DNA from: CAMEON01 sp964463245 | GTDB lineage: Bacteria > Bacillota > Clostridia > Oscillospirales > CAG-272 | Reading direction: 5' to 3' | NCBI GenBank assembly: GCA_964463245.1 | Contig: CAYXBU010000003.1 | Location: 1-57,454, forward strand | DNA: 57,454 bases | Shown: positions 39,832 through 48,596 of the stretch, one piece after another | How positions within the stretch are numbered: position 1 is the stretch's first letter | Layout of the letters: each line of letters begins with the position of its first letter | The notes under the pieces: generated by a model | The model's input: the letters and a program-made list of their open reading frames with translations, nothing else | The model's database searches: none | What the model was told of the DNA's origin: nothing | Position numbers and translations under genes: made by a program

Positions 39832-40962
39832 ATGGGTCTTACATATATGCATACATACGTTATCATCCCCTTCTACCGACCGGCAGAAAAGGGATTCCTT
39901 AACTTGATCACGCAGATCTGCGACAAGGGATATATTCCCGTTCTCATCAACGATGCCTCCCCCGATGCGGCTCTCGCCCCCCTCGGGCAGCCTGACCCCC
40001 GCATGATCCTGCTCCACCACGAGCGACATCAGGGGCGTGGTGCCGCTATCCGCACCGGTCTTGCCTATATCCGTGACCATCTTCTCCCCGAAGACCACCC
40101 GCAGGAGAGCGAGTCGGAGGTCTCCGCTCCCCGCGATACCGCCTATATCGCCGTTATGGCGACCAGCTCGCACTTTTCTTTGGATGACCTGGAATGCCTG
40201 CTGGAGACCGCCCGTCTCCCCGGAAACGCTCGCCGCCTGACCGTCGGCGTTCACCACCCGGATCGGAAGCGTTCCCTGCTCTCCCGCGCCTGGAACGGCA
40301 GCGTTCACCTGCTCTTTCACGCCCTCGTTCACGCGCACGTCCCGACCGACATGACGGGATTGCAGGTCTTCTCGGCCGACTTCCTGCCCCACCTTCTGGA
40401 GCTTGAGGGGGACCACGCCGACTACGACCTGCGCTTGCTCCATCTCTTTTCAAAAAAAGGGGACGGCTTTTCTGAGGTCGTCCTGCAGGGAGAGGCTCCC
40501 CCTGCGCGGAAGAATCGGCACATCGTGCTGGACACAGCGCGGCTCTACCAGCATCTGTTGCGCTTCACTGCCAGCTCCCTGTTCTCCTTCCTCTTGGAGT
40601 ATGGGCTGTTCTGTCTGCTCCACTACCTGCTCCGTGACGAACTGCCGCTGGTCGGTGACCTGATCGCCACGATCGCGGCGCGAGTCTTCGGGAACGGTGT
40701 CAACTATGTCGTCAACTGCTTCTTCGTCTTCCGCCGCAAGCCCGAACGCAACAGTGTCCTGCAATTCGCGGGGCTGACCGGTGCCTCCATCGGTCTGTCG
40801 GCACTGGCACTGTACCTCTGGAAGCTGACCCGCCTGCCTGTGCCTATCTGCAAGATATTGGCAGACCTGTGCGTATTCGTGGTCAACTATATCGTGCAGA
40901 AAAAGCTGATATTCCGCAAGAAAAAGCCATCGGCAGGGGAAAATACTTCTCCGACCGATTAA
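39832..40962 (+). CDS. GT2-like domain fused to GtrA membrane domain; DxD motif lost
   Basis: A 376-aa protein. Residues 6-235 follow the DPM1/GtrB-type glycosyltransferase pattern: TYVIIPFYRPAEKG, VLINDASPD, and HQGRGAAIRTGLAYI. Where the metal-binding Asp-x-Asp-Gly-Gln should lie before SLDDLECLL, the sequence reads MATSSHF, so both Asp residues are gone. Residues about 240-365 are a GtrA domain with four helices (SSLFSFLLEYGLFCLLHYLL, VNYVVNCFFVFRRKP, IVQKKLIFRKKK). GtrA/GtrB pairs modify cell-envelope glycans via polyprenyl-phosphate sugars. Either this copy uses other ligands or its transferase part is inactive. Starts at ATG 39832 or 39847. A clear terminator follows. Confidence 0.85.
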   Translation: MGLTYMHTYVIIPFYRPAEKGFLNLITQICDKGYIPVLINDASPDAALAPLGQPDPRMILLHHERHQGRGAAIRTGLAYIRDHLLPEDHPQESESEVSAPRDTAYIAVMATSSHFSLDDLECLLETARLPGNARRLTVGVHHPDRKRSLLSRAWNGSVHLLFHALVHAHVPTDMTGLQVFSADFLPHLLELEGDHADYDLRLLHLFSKKGDGFSEVVLQGEAPPARKNRHIVLDTARLYQHLLRFTASSLFSFLLEYGLFCLLHYLLRDELPLVGDLIATIAARVFGNGVNYVVNCFFVFRRKPERNSVLQFAGLTGASIGLSALALYLWKLTRLPVPICKILADLCVFVVNYIVQKKLIFRKKKPSAGENTSPTD

Positions 40963-40965
40963 GGA

Positions 40966-40997
40966 CCCTCCGACACAGCCGTCGGAGGGCTTTTTTC
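40966..40997 (+). terminator. Intrinsic terminator after the GT2-GtrA gene
   Basis: CCCTCCGAC (40966-40974) pairs with GTCGGAGGG (40981-40989) around a six-base loop, followed by CTTTTTTCTTTT. Confidence 0.95.
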
Positions 40998-41025
40998 TTT
41001 TCTCGCCGTGCTCGACAAAAAAGGC

Positions 41026-41054
41026 TTGTCCTCGCGCCCCTCTCGTGCTATGCT
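41026..41054 (+). promoter_or_regulatory. Probable promoter of the LRR lipoprotein gene
   Basis: TTGTCC (41026-41031) and TATGCT (41049-41054) with 17 bases between, about 46 bases before the start. Confidence 0.6.
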
Positions 41055-41099
41055 GTCCTTACGGAAAACGGGTCATACACCCGAGAAGGAGGAATACAT

Positions 41100-41945
41100 A
41101 TGACACGAAACCATGCAGGTTACCACCACTTACGCTCACTTGCGACGGTCGCCGCGCTGCTCTCCCTGTTGCTCTGCGGATGTGCAGCAGGGTCATCTGC
41201 GGGAGGAGCTATGGACGAGCTTTCAGGCGAGGCGAGTCAATCACCCGCAACGCAGCATCGGGAGACGATGTCGGAAGCGGTGAAAGAGCCGCCGGAGACA
41301 ACACCTCCCGACAAGCAAGCCCCGTCGGATGTCGACGGCGAATCCCTCCGCACCTACTACGAGGAGCGCATCCGCGAGCTGCAGGATACCCTCATGGAGG
41401 AGCGGCTGGATCGGTACATCTCGGACTTTGCGTACAAGGAGCGGATCGCTGCCCTGCAAAAGGAGCTGCTCCTGATGAGCGCAGGCAAGGAGCTGGAGAC
41501 CACCATCCCGGTCTCGGGGGAGACGGATGCCGCAGGCCGACCGACCCCCGAGCCCATCGTCAAGCCGACTCCCCTCCCGACCTCGACCTACCGCTACAGT
41601 CTGCAGGACGGGCAGGTGACCATCCACGAATACCTGGGCGGGAGCGGCACCGTCACCCTGCCGTCCGAGATCGACGGCTATCCCGTGGTCGCCATCGCGG
41701 ACGGAGCCTTTCGCGGACAGGACATCACCGGGGTGATCCTGCCCGACACGCTGGAGAGCATCGGCTGGTTCGCCTTTGCCGGGTGTGTGCGGCTGGAGAC
41801 GGTCGTGCTCCCGCGCTCGGTGCAGGGTATTGCCTACGGTGCCTTTGATCATTGCACCCACCTGACCATCCTCTGTGCAGAAGGGAGCTACGCGGCACGC
41901 TGGGCGGCAAGCTACGGGCTGGAGGTGCAGTACATGGATATATAA
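41100..41945 (+). CDS. Lipoprotein with BspA-like leucine-rich repeats
   Basis: A 281-aa exported protein. Residues 1-28 form a lipoprotein-like signal ending LLLCGCAAGS (lipobox LCGC, lipidated Cys28 likely). A Ser/Thr/Pro/Glu-rich linker follows, then a coiled coil (YYEERIRELQDTLMEER, IAALQKELLLM), a second Pro-rich linker, and about 95 residues of LRR_5 repeats (LPSEIDGYPVVAIADGAFRG, LPDTLESIGWFAFAGC, LPRSVQGIAYGAFDHC). Such repeats mediate surface binding in gut Firmicutes. ATG with AAGGAGG upstream. Probably membrane-anchored and outward facing. Confidence 0.85.
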   Translation: MTRNHAGYHHLRSLATVAALLSLLLCGCAAGSSAGGAMDELSGEASQSPATQHRETMSEAVKEPPETTPPDKQAPSDVDGESLRTYYEERIRELQDTLMEERLDRYISDFAYKERIAALQKELLLMSAGKELETTIPVSGETDAAGRPTPEPIVKPTPLPTSTYRYSLQDGQVTIHEYLGGSGTVTLPSEIDGYPVVAIADGAFRGQDITGVILPDTLESIGWFAFAGCVRLETVVLPRSVQGIAYGAFDHCTHLTILCAEGSYAARWAASYGLEVQYMDI

Positions 41946-41978
41946 AGGGTGATCACGCAGTATTTTCCCGCGAAATAC

Positions 41979-42007
41979 TTGACAACCCGCCCAAGCTGTG
42001 GTATATT
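41979..42007 (+). promoter_or_regulatory. Sigma-A promoter of the metallophosphoesterase surface protein
   Basis: TTGACA (41979-41984) and TATATT (42002-42007), 17 bases apart. Confidence 0.82.
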
Positions 42008-42044
42008 TATCGTAATAAACCACAAAGCATTGGAGGACTCTACC

Positions 42045-44134
42045 ATGAGCACGATCTCCCGCCGCCTGACCGCGTGGATAGCCATATCCGCCCTGCTCCT
42101 GACTTCCCTGCTGTGCCTGACCCCGCTCGGGGTGTCGGCCGAGCCCATCCTGACCACCGACAAGACCACCTACAACGAGGGGGAGGACATCCTCGTGACG
42201 GCGGTCGGCTCCGGCGCCGACTGGGTCGGGCTGTATCCCGCCGGCGATCCTGTCCCGGGGAACGGGAACCCCTCTGTCCTCTGGTACTATGTCGCCCGTG
42301 ACGGTAACATCTCCGGGACGGCTAAGAACATCCGTCGGGCGGAGTATTCTGCTTCAAGTCGGGCGGACTACCTGAGCATTCCCGCCGGGGACTACATCAT
42401 CTACCTCTGCGCCAATGACGGCTACAGTGTCCTCGCGCAGGTCAAGATCACGGTGTGTCCCACCGACGGCTCGGATGCACCTCCTGCCGCTCCGTCCTCG
42501 GCTGTCTACACCTCCGCTGACCTCGGTGCCGGTCGCGCCGACGGAAAGCTGACCGTCACGCGGGGAGAGGGGCTTGCCCCGACCTCCTACATCGCCTACT
42601 GGGCGAATGAGAACGGCCGTCTGGAGGGCTGGAGCGAGGCCACCACCTTTGTCTGCAGCGGCGAGACCACCACGGCCTCTTTAGCCGCCAACACCCTGAT
42701 CCCCGCAGGTGCCGACCGCCTTCTGGTCTATGGCCTGACCCGCTACGCGCAGTCCGAGACCTTCGCCGTGGCCATGCTTCCCGAGGGCGCGGCGGATTTC
42801 GATCCGGGCGAGCTGTTGGGTGAACTGCAGGTCATGAGCGACATCCACATCAACGCCTCGGACTCCCACCTGCACAATCAGCACTTCGCCGCCGCACTGG
42901 AGGACATCAAGACCCTGTCTCCCAACAGCATGGGGCTGTTCATCAACGGAGACATCGCCGACCACGGTCAAGCGGTAGAGTACTCTGCCTACCGACGGCT
43001 CCTGAAGCGGGCGGGTGACGGCATCCCGCCGACATACGCCGCCATGGGCAACCATGACTTCAACGGCGGTCTGAACGCCGCCGGGCAGATCCGCCAATTC
43101 CTGGACGGGACCGGCAACGATTCCGAGACGGTATGGTTCGACCGCTGGATCAACGGGTATCACTTCATCTTCCTCAGCGGCGAGGCCGCGGGCGGGAACG
43201 CCGAGCTGTCCCGCACCCAGCTGGACTGGCTGGACGAGACTCTGGCCAAGGATCGTGTCGAGGGGCGGCCGTCCTTCGTGTTCCTGCACCAGGGCTTGAT
43301 GAACACCGTCGCGGGTACCTTCCAGTACCAGAACTGGCACGGTGTCAACCAGTCCGCCGAGATGCGCCGCATCCTCAAGAAGTACCCCGAGGCCGTGCTC
43401 TTCTCGGGACACAGCCACTGGACCTTCGAGTCCGAGATGACGGTCAAGCCCGCTGATGACGAGCTGCCCACCGTGGTCAGCACCGCCTCCTGCGCCTACC
43501 TCTGGGACGATACCTGCATTGCGACCAACGTCGGCATCACCGGCTCGGAAGGCTTCTACCTCTACCTGTACGAGAATTACATGATCCTGCGCGGACGCAG
43601 CTACGACCGCGGCGAGTGGATCGGCTCGGCGCAGTTCATCGTAACCCTCAAGGAGCCCGGCGAGTCCACCCTGCCGGGCACCGAGCCTGTGACCGAACCT
43701 GTGACCGAACCCGTGACCGAACCCGTGACCGAGCCTGCAACGCAACCCGAGACCGCCTCCGAGCCTCAGTCCGAGANNNNNNNNNNNNNNNNNNNNNNNN
43801 NNNNNNNNNNNNNNNNNNNNNNNNNNNNNNNNNNNNNNNNNNNNNNNNNNNNNNNNNNNNNNNNNNNNNNNNNNNNCCCGTGACCGAGCCTGCAACGCAA
43901 CCCGAGACCGCCTCCGAGCCTCAGTCCGAGAGCGGCACCGCCGCCGCGACCACCACCGAGGCGGTCACCACCGAGACCCCGACCGATCCCGCATCCGCCC
44001 CTGCATCCGACACTGCCGCCGCGACCACGGCGACCGCCTCCGACGGATGCGCCTCGGTATGCGGCGCCGCAGGGATCCTCCTGCTCACCTGCGCGGCGGG
44101 CGTTGCCCTCTGCCGCAAGCGCGGACAGGTGTGA
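42045..44134 (+). CDS. Secreted metallophosphoesterase with C-terminal stalk and anchor (interrupted by assembly gap)
   Basis: An exported calcineurin-type phosphoesterase. Signal peptide 1-31 ends near GVSA. Residues about 35-250 are two beta-rich modules. The catalytic domain has MSDIHIN (Asp about 266), FINGDIADHG, AAMGNHDFNGG, FLHQG and FSGHSHWTFES, the complete two-metal set. A repeated PVTEP stalk follows, then a Cys-containing hydrophobic tail ending RKRGQV. The 100-N gap falls inside the stalk; with 100 Ns the frames do not match, but overlapping the identical 55-base flanks restores one frame of 644 aa. Its substrate is unknown (phosphodiester or phosphomonoester). TGGAGGA lies seven bases before ATG. 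Confidence 0.88.
43722..43776 (+). repeat. 55-nt left flank of the gap, identical to right flank
   Basis: The last 55 bases before the Ns (starting CCCGTGACCGAGCC, ending CAGTCCGAGA) recur exactly at 43877-43931. The preceding bases differ from those that would precede the right copy, so the match is exactly 55 long on this side. Confidence 0.95.
43777..43876. other. Assembly gap of 100 Ns
   Basis: One hundred Ns, the conventional placeholder length. It interrupts the stalk-coding repeat of the metallophosphoesterase gene. The real length is unknown and could be negative (the contigs overlap by 55 bases) or could include more stalk repeats. Confidence 0.98.
43877..43931 (+). repeat. 55-nt right flank of the gap, identical to left flank
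   Basis: The first 55 bases after the Ns repeat the 55 bases before them and then continue into unique sequence coding SGTAAATTTEAV. Confidence 0.95.
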
Positions 44135-44158
44135 TCGGGTCACCATCCCGCATAAAAA

Positions 44159-44200
44159 CTCCCGCCCTTCCGGAAAATTCCGGTTGGGCGGGAGACTTTT
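44159..44200. terminator. Bidirectional terminator between convergent genes
   Basis: CTCCCGCCC pairs with GGGCGGGAG around an inner CCGG-containing stem, followed on the plus strand by ACTTTTTC. It sits between the surface phosphoesterase and the convergent zinc-ribbon gene. Confidence 0.9.
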
Positions 44201-45061
44201 TCATTTTGCGAGGATGACCCGACCGGGGATCAGCATCTCCCCCTCGGTCGCCGTGATCGGCGCGGGTTGGGTGTCGGTCTCGGCGGGAGCCGTCACGGGG
44301 CTTGTCTGCACATATGCCATGTAGAAGCCGGGGCGGGTGATGCCGATCCTGGACTCCTCATCGTATGCCGTCATTTCCCCATCGACACAAGCCTGTCCCC
44401 AGACCGTGATGCGGTCACCCGGCAACAGGCGTCGCGTGTCCTCCACGCGGCAATCCAGAAGCAACAGCTCCACGGAGGGATTCCCGGGATCGCGGCAGAG
44501 GTAGTAGGGAGCCTCGCAGGCATCGATCGAGGGGATGTACCGCACCACGGTAAGCTCCATGGTGTAGTAGCCCTCGGTCGCGCCGCAGCGGTAGTAGTCC
44601 TCCGGCTCTACGGCCTCGCAGGTCGCTTTGTACTCATCCTCGGACAGGTCGGTGTTGATATACGACTCATCGGCACAGCCGTTCAGCAGGAGGTCTCCCA
44701 CGCCGAAGTAGAGGAAGAAGATGTACAAGGCTCCCACCACGCAGAAGATCACCTTCCAACGAGTTCGGTACGGACTGGCCAGGAACAGCACAAGGCCTGC
44801 CGGTGGCATCCACAGGGTCATGATGAGGATGAACCACCAGGAGTGGTACCACGGGATGAACTGCACCCGCCCGCTCGTGTTGGTGTGTTTCCTCTTTTTC
44901 TTGGGCGCAGCGCGCACACCGGCGCGCATTTCCGGCGGGCATTCCTTGCCGCACAGCGGGCAAGCGTCGGTAGCGAAGTAGCAGCCGCAATCCGGGCATT
45001 TGTTGAGATCCGAGCGGTCGAGATCGTCCTCCGGATCAAAGGCACCTAACATTCGTCCCAT
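44201..45061 (-). CDS. Zinc-ribbon membrane protein with extracytoplasmic domain
   Basis: A 286-aa protein. The N-terminus carries a zinc ribbon (KCPDCGCYF and ACPLCGKEC), then a basic linker, two hydrophobic segments (WWFILIMTLWMPPAGLVLFLA, WKVIFCVVGALYIFFLYFGV), and an extracytoplasmic region of about 140 residues with four Cys, including YYRCGATEGYYTMELTVVRY and LLPGDRITVWGQ, an OB-like strand pattern. No named family is recognised. It ends the MATE-HD operon, 57 bases after the HD gene. Confidence 0.75.
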   Translation of the reverse strand: MGRMLGAFDPEDDLDRSDLNKCPDCGCYFATDACPLCGKECPPEMRAGVRAAPKKKRKHTNTSGRVQFIPWYHSWWFILIMTLWMPPAGLVLFLASPYRTRWKVIFCVVGALYIFFLYFGVGDLLLNGCADESYINTDLSEDEYKATCEAVEPEDYYRCGATEGYYTMELTVVRYIPSIDACEAPYYLCRDPGNPSVELLLLDCRVEDTRRLLPGDRITVWGQACVDGEMTAYDEESRIGITRPGFYMAYVQTSPVTAPAETDTQPAPITATEGEMLIPGRVILAK

Positions 45062-45118
45062 TTGTTTTTCCTTTCTTTATCGGGGGTAGTCATGACCACA
45101 GCGCAGGTATCTGTGAAA

Positions 45119-45736
45119 TCACTTCTTCGGCGAGCCCTCGCAGAAGTAGGCGGCTTCCATATCGGCGGCACAGAGCGCGTAGGCCAAGGGGAACATCTCC
45201 AATGCCTTCCCCACGTTGCCCGCATCCTCGTTGCCGGAGAAGCCCATGTGGTAGCGGATGGCGAAGGCCTCGTCGCGGGTCAGGCGCATGAAGCCCGAAA
45301 CGATGTAGACCGATTTCTCGCCGTGCCCGTAGGGCAGATTATCCTCGATGGTGTAGTAGGGCACCTGCTCCCACTTGCCCTGCTCGTTCTTGGCGTTGCG
45401 AAAGCTGACCTTATAGAAGTTGACCTTGCAGAGGTCATGCAGAAGGGCGGCGATGGCGATGCTCTCCGCAGGGTAGTTGATGCCGTAGACCTCCTTCATG
45501 CGGGGTCGTGCCAGGATGTCGCAGAGGCAGTCATACACGTTCAGGCTGTGCTGGCACAGGCCGCCCTCGTAGTTGCCGTGGTAGCGGGTGGAGGCGGGAG
45601 CCGTGAAGAAATCCGTGCTCTCAATGTAGGCAAAGAGGCGGTCTGCCCCCTCGCGCTTGATGGTCGACTTGAATATCTCGGTGAAGCGACGGCGATTCTC
45701 GGCCGCCTTTATCTCTTGGGGATTCACATCGGACAT
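45119..45736 (-). CDS. HD-domain phosphohydrolase
   Basis: A 205-aa metal-dependent phosphohydrolase. The HD motif set is visible: His63 in GLCQHSLNVY, His100-Asp101 in ALLHDLCKVNFY, and a later Asp in YALCAADMEAAYF. These resemble small single-domain HD proteins annotated as hydrolases near Firmicutes phage or metabolic genes. The substrate (nucleotide or cyclic nucleotide) cannot be inferred. AAAGGAGC precedes ATG. Second gene of the MATE operon. Confidence 0.88.
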   Translation of the reverse strand: MSDVNPQEIKAAENRRRFTEIFKSTIKREGADRLFAYIESTDFFTAPASTRYHGNYEGGLCQHSLNVYDCLCDILARPRMKEVYGINYPAESIAIAALLHDLCKVNFYKVSFRNAKNEQGKWEQVPYYTIEDNLPYGHGEKSVYIVSGFMRLTRDEAFAIRYHMGFSGNEDAGNVGKALEMFPLAYALCAADMEAAYFCEGSPKK

Positions 45737-45778
45737 GGTCTTGCTCCTTTCAATACAATGGTGTGATCAGACCTCGAT

Positions 45779-47167
45779 CTACGCCAGACTCTCGGTCATG
45801 CGGGAAGCATTCTTGCGCCGGATCAGCTGACGATAATTGTACCCACAGCAGACAAAGTGCACACCGGCGGTAATGATCCAGGATATGGGATAGCTGACAT
45901 ACAGGAGGAAGATATTCGTCGGGTCAAGCGGGCAGATGCAGTAGATCCAGAAGATACGGAAGGCACAGGAGCCCATTAAGGACACGATCATGGGCAGGAT
46001 GGTCTTGCCCATGCCGCGCATGATGCCGCACCCGACATCCATCAGGCCGCAGAGGAAGTAAGTCGTGCCCATAATCCACAAGCGGTTCATGCCCGCCTCG
46101 ATGACAGCCTCCTTATTCTCCCCCGTGGCGAAGATCAGGAGCAGCTTGTCGCCAAACACGACCAGCACCACCCCCAGGCTGATCCCGATGACCGAGACCA
46201 GCGCGACCGCCGTGAAGGATATCTTCTTGATCCGCTCGTAGGTGCCCGCACCCACATTCTGCCCCACGAAGGTCAGAGCGGCGGTGTAGACCGAGTTCAT
46301 GGCAGTATACAGGAAGCCGTCCAAGTTGCTCCCGTAGGCGTTTCCGGCTACGACAATGTCCCCGTAGCCGTTGATGGTAGACTGGATCAGCACATTGGAC
46401 AGCGAGAACAGCGAGCCTTGTAACCCGGCGGGCAGACCCACCACCACCATGCGACGGAGGCGTTCCTTGTCTAAGGCGAAGCCGGTCACGCGGCAGGGTC
46501 CCTCCTCCCGCAGCATATGCACGAGGATCAGCCCGGCGGCTATGTACTGGGAGACGGCGGTCGCAATGCCGACCCCCATCGCGCCCAGGTGGAAGCCCGC
46601 GACCATGACGATGTTCAGAATGACATTCGCCACACCTGAGATGGACAGGAAGATCAGCGGGTGGCGGGTGTCGCCGTTCGACCGCTGGATGGCGGCCAGG
46701 TAGTTAAAGAGCAGACAGCCCGGCATACCCACGAAGTAGGCCTTCATGTAGGGGACGGCACGCGGAAGGATATTCTCGGTCGTGCCCATGAGGGACAAGA
46801 GCGGCTCGGCCATGAAAAAGCCGAAAATACCCAGCAGGACACCGCCGATCAGCGAGACCGACAGTGCGGTGTTGGCCAGTCGGCGGACGGCATCATACCG
46901 TTTCGCACCGATATCCTGTGCTGCGATCACGCCTGCACCCACCGCAAGACCCATGAACAGGTTGACGATGAGGTTGATGAGTGAGCCGCAACAGCCGACT
47001 GCGCCGCCCTCCAGCTCGGATTGTGCCCCGCCGAACTGCCCGACCACCGCCACATCCGAGGCGTTGAACAGGAGCTGGAGCACACCCGTCGCCAGCACGG
47101 GCAAGGTAAATTTGATCATGCGCCCCAGTATGGGGCCTTCGGTCATATTGATCTCGGTCTTTGCCAT
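45779..47167 (-). CDS. MATE family efflux transporter (second copy)
   Basis: A 462-aa multidrug/metabolite exporter with 12 predicted helices. TEGPILGRMIKFTLPVLATGVLQLLFNASDVAVVGQF is the classical N-terminal MatE start; AGVIAAQDIGAKRYDAVRR, NVILNIVMVAGFHLG and GVGIATAVSQYIAAG follow. Closer to the DinF/NorM-like clostridial group than the first MATE gene in this window. The frame runs 20 codons upstream, but ATG 47167 has GAGAGGA eleven bases away and directly precedes the conserved start. Downstream on the same transcript: HD hydrolase, zinc-ribbon membrane protein. Confidence 0.93.
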   Translation of the reverse strand: MAKTEINMTEGPILGRMIKFTLPVLATGVLQLLFNASDVAVVGQFGGAQSELEGGAVGCCGSLINLIVNLFMGLAVGAGVIAAQDIGAKRYDAVRRLANTALSVSLIGGVLLGIFGFFMAEPLLSLMGTTENILPRAVPYMKAYFVGMPGCLLFNYLAAIQRSNGDTRHPLIFLSISGVANVILNIVMVAGFHLGAMGVGIATAVSQYIAAGLILVHMLREEGPCRVTGFALDKERLRRMVVVGLPAGLQGSLFSLSNVLIQSTINGYGDIVVAGNAYGSNLDGFLYTAMNSVYTAALTFVGQNVGAGTYERIKKISFTAVALVSVIGISLGVVLVVFGDKLLLIFATGENKEAVIEAGMNRLWIMGTTYFLCGLMDVGCGIMRGMGKTILPMIVSLMGSCAFRIFWIYCICPLDPTNIFLLYVSYPISWIITAGVHFVCCGYNYRQLIRRKNASRMTESLA

Positions 47168-47203
47168 GAAACAAGAGTCCTCTCTATCTGTATCCGAAAA
47201 CCT

Positions 47204-47225
47204 GCATACGAAAGGGCTCGTATGC
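47204..47225 (-). promoter_or_regulatory. Perfect 8-bp hairpin in the MATE leader
   Basis: GCATACGA (47204-47211) and TCGTATGC (47218-47225) form a perfect stem with a six-base loop within the leader between promoter and start codon. It could be an operator or a leader RNA hairpin. Confidence 0.45.
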
Positions 47226-47240
47226 ACAAGCTACCGTTGT

Positions 47241-47269
47241 ATTATACTACCTTCCAACGGGAAAGTCAA
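47241..47269 (-). promoter_or_regulatory. Sigma-A promoter of the MATE-HD operon
   Basis: On the minus strand TTGACT (47269-47264) and TATAAT (47246-47241) with a 17-base spacer. The 300 bases between the MATE gene and spoIVB hold this promoter and its leader; beyond about 47270 I see no convincing spoIVB promoter by eye. Confidence 0.88.
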
Positions 47270-47467
47270 GCCATTTGATGAAAACTTTCCGTGTCCTGCC
47301 CGACTGCCGAAAAATTTTCAAAAAATGCCCCGCCCCGCAGAAACTGTAACACATGAGAGACGGGAAAACGGAGCAGGATAAGACAGCGGACGATCGACGC
47401 ATACCGCGGCGCGGGAGAGTCGATGTGCGCGGAACATCCATTCTCTTTTCGGAAAGGCGTATGCGAA

Positions 47468-48544
47468 ATGAACAGATTCAGACGATATATCGGACAGCAT
47501 ATAAAAAAGGGAGTCCTGTTGATCTCGACCCTGCTCCTCTGCCTCTGCTTGCTGACGGTGGCCGCGCTCCCGGTCGGAGCCGTCGGCTCCCCCCGCGAGG
47601 TACTGGTGGGTGGAATGCCCTTCGGGGTCAAATTCTACACCGACGGAGTGCTGGTCGTGGGCTTTTGCGACGTGACGCGAACCGACGGCAAGACCTGCAA
47701 CCCGGCGCGGGAGGCGGGCTTGAAGCCGCGAGACGTGATCACGCATCTGGGCGGCAAGCCGCTCTCGGGTGCGGCGGAGCTGACGGCGGCGGTGGAGAAT
47801 TGCGGCGGAAAACCGCTCTCCCTGACGGTTCGCCGCAAAGCGGACAGCGACCACCGCGAGACCTCGGCAACGGTGCAGGTCACGCCCGTGCTCTCGACCG
47901 CCGAGAACCGCTACAAGACCGGCATCTGGGTGCGGGACAGCGGCGCGGGTATCGGCACCGTGACCTTCATCATACCGGGGACTCAGGCCTTCGCGGGGCT
48001 GGGGCACGGCATCTGTGATGGTGACACCGGCGACCTCATCCCCATGCAGCGCGGGCAGGTGACCGACGTAACAGTCAGCGGCATCGACCGCGGCATCCCG
48101 GGGGAGCCGGGTGCCATCAAGGGGTATTTCAACCCCGGAAAAACCGGTACGCTGGTGGGCAACACCGACTGCGGCGTGTTCGGCATCCTGAGTCAGCTGC
48201 CGGGGGAGCGAACAGTCCTCCCGGTCGCGGATCGGAACGAGGTTCGCGAGGGGGAGGCGACCCTGCGCTGTACCCTGGATGACGGGAAGATCGGAGAGTA
48301 CACGGTCAAGATCTCGGGGATCGACAAGAGTGCCGAAGGCTCTAAGTGCTATACCGTGACCGTGACCGATCCCGCCCTGCTGGAAAAGACCGGCGGCATC
48401 GTGCAGGGCATGAGCGGAAGTCCCTTGGTGCAGAACGGGAAATTGATCGGAGCCGTGACTCATGTCCTCATCCACGACCCCACGACCGGCTACGGCATCT
48501 TCATTGACAATATGCTGCGGGATATGCCGGATCTGTTAAAATAA
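47468..48544 (+). CDS. spoIVB: SpoIVB peptidase (stage IV sporulation protein B)
   Basis: A 358-aa S55 serine peptidase secreted from the forespore to trigger pro-sigma-K processing. An N-terminal signal-anchor (GVLLISTLLLCLCLLTVAA) leads to a PDZ domain (GLKPRDVITHLGGKPLSG) and the SpoIVB domain: His180 in GLGHGICD, an Asp near 301, and Ser318 in GMSGSPLVQ. The C-terminus AVTHVLIHDPTTGYGIFID is highly typical. ATG 47468 with GGAAAGGCG upstream. It is convergent with plsX and followed by a shared terminator. Confidence 0.96.
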   Translation: MNRFRRYIGQHIKKGVLLISTLLLCLCLLTVAALPVGAVGSPREVLVGGMPFGVKFYTDGVLVVGFCDVTRTDGKTCNPAREAGLKPRDVITHLGGKPLSGAAELTAAVENCGGKPLSLTVRRKADSDHRETSATVQVTPVLSTAENRYKTGIWVRDSGAGIGTVTFIIPGTQAFAGLGHGICDGDTGDLIPMQRGQVTDVTVSGIDRGIPGEPGAIKGYFNPGKTGTLVGNTDCGVFGILSQLPGERTVLPVADRNEVREGEATLRCTLDDGKIGEYTVKISGIDKSAEGSKCYTVTVTDPALLEKTGGIVQGMSGSPLVQNGKLIGAVTHVLIHDPTTGYGIFIDNMLRDMPDLLK

Positions 48545-48556
48545 ACGGCAAAGGAG

Positions 48557-48588
48557 AAGAGGGGTCTTCCGAATGAAGCCCCTCTTTT
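48557..48588. terminator. Bidirectional terminator between spoIVB and plsX
   Basis: AAGAGGGG-T-CTTC pairs with GAAG-CCCCTCTT around CGAAT, followed by TTTTC on the plus strand. It lies between the 3' ends of convergent genes. Confidence 0.88.
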
Positions 48589-48596
48589 CGGATCAT

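Noticed and set aside
43616..44134. Separate gene after the N gap, starting before it
   Set aside because: It only arises because the 100-N length shifts the frame; the right part is the C-terminus of the phosphoesterase.
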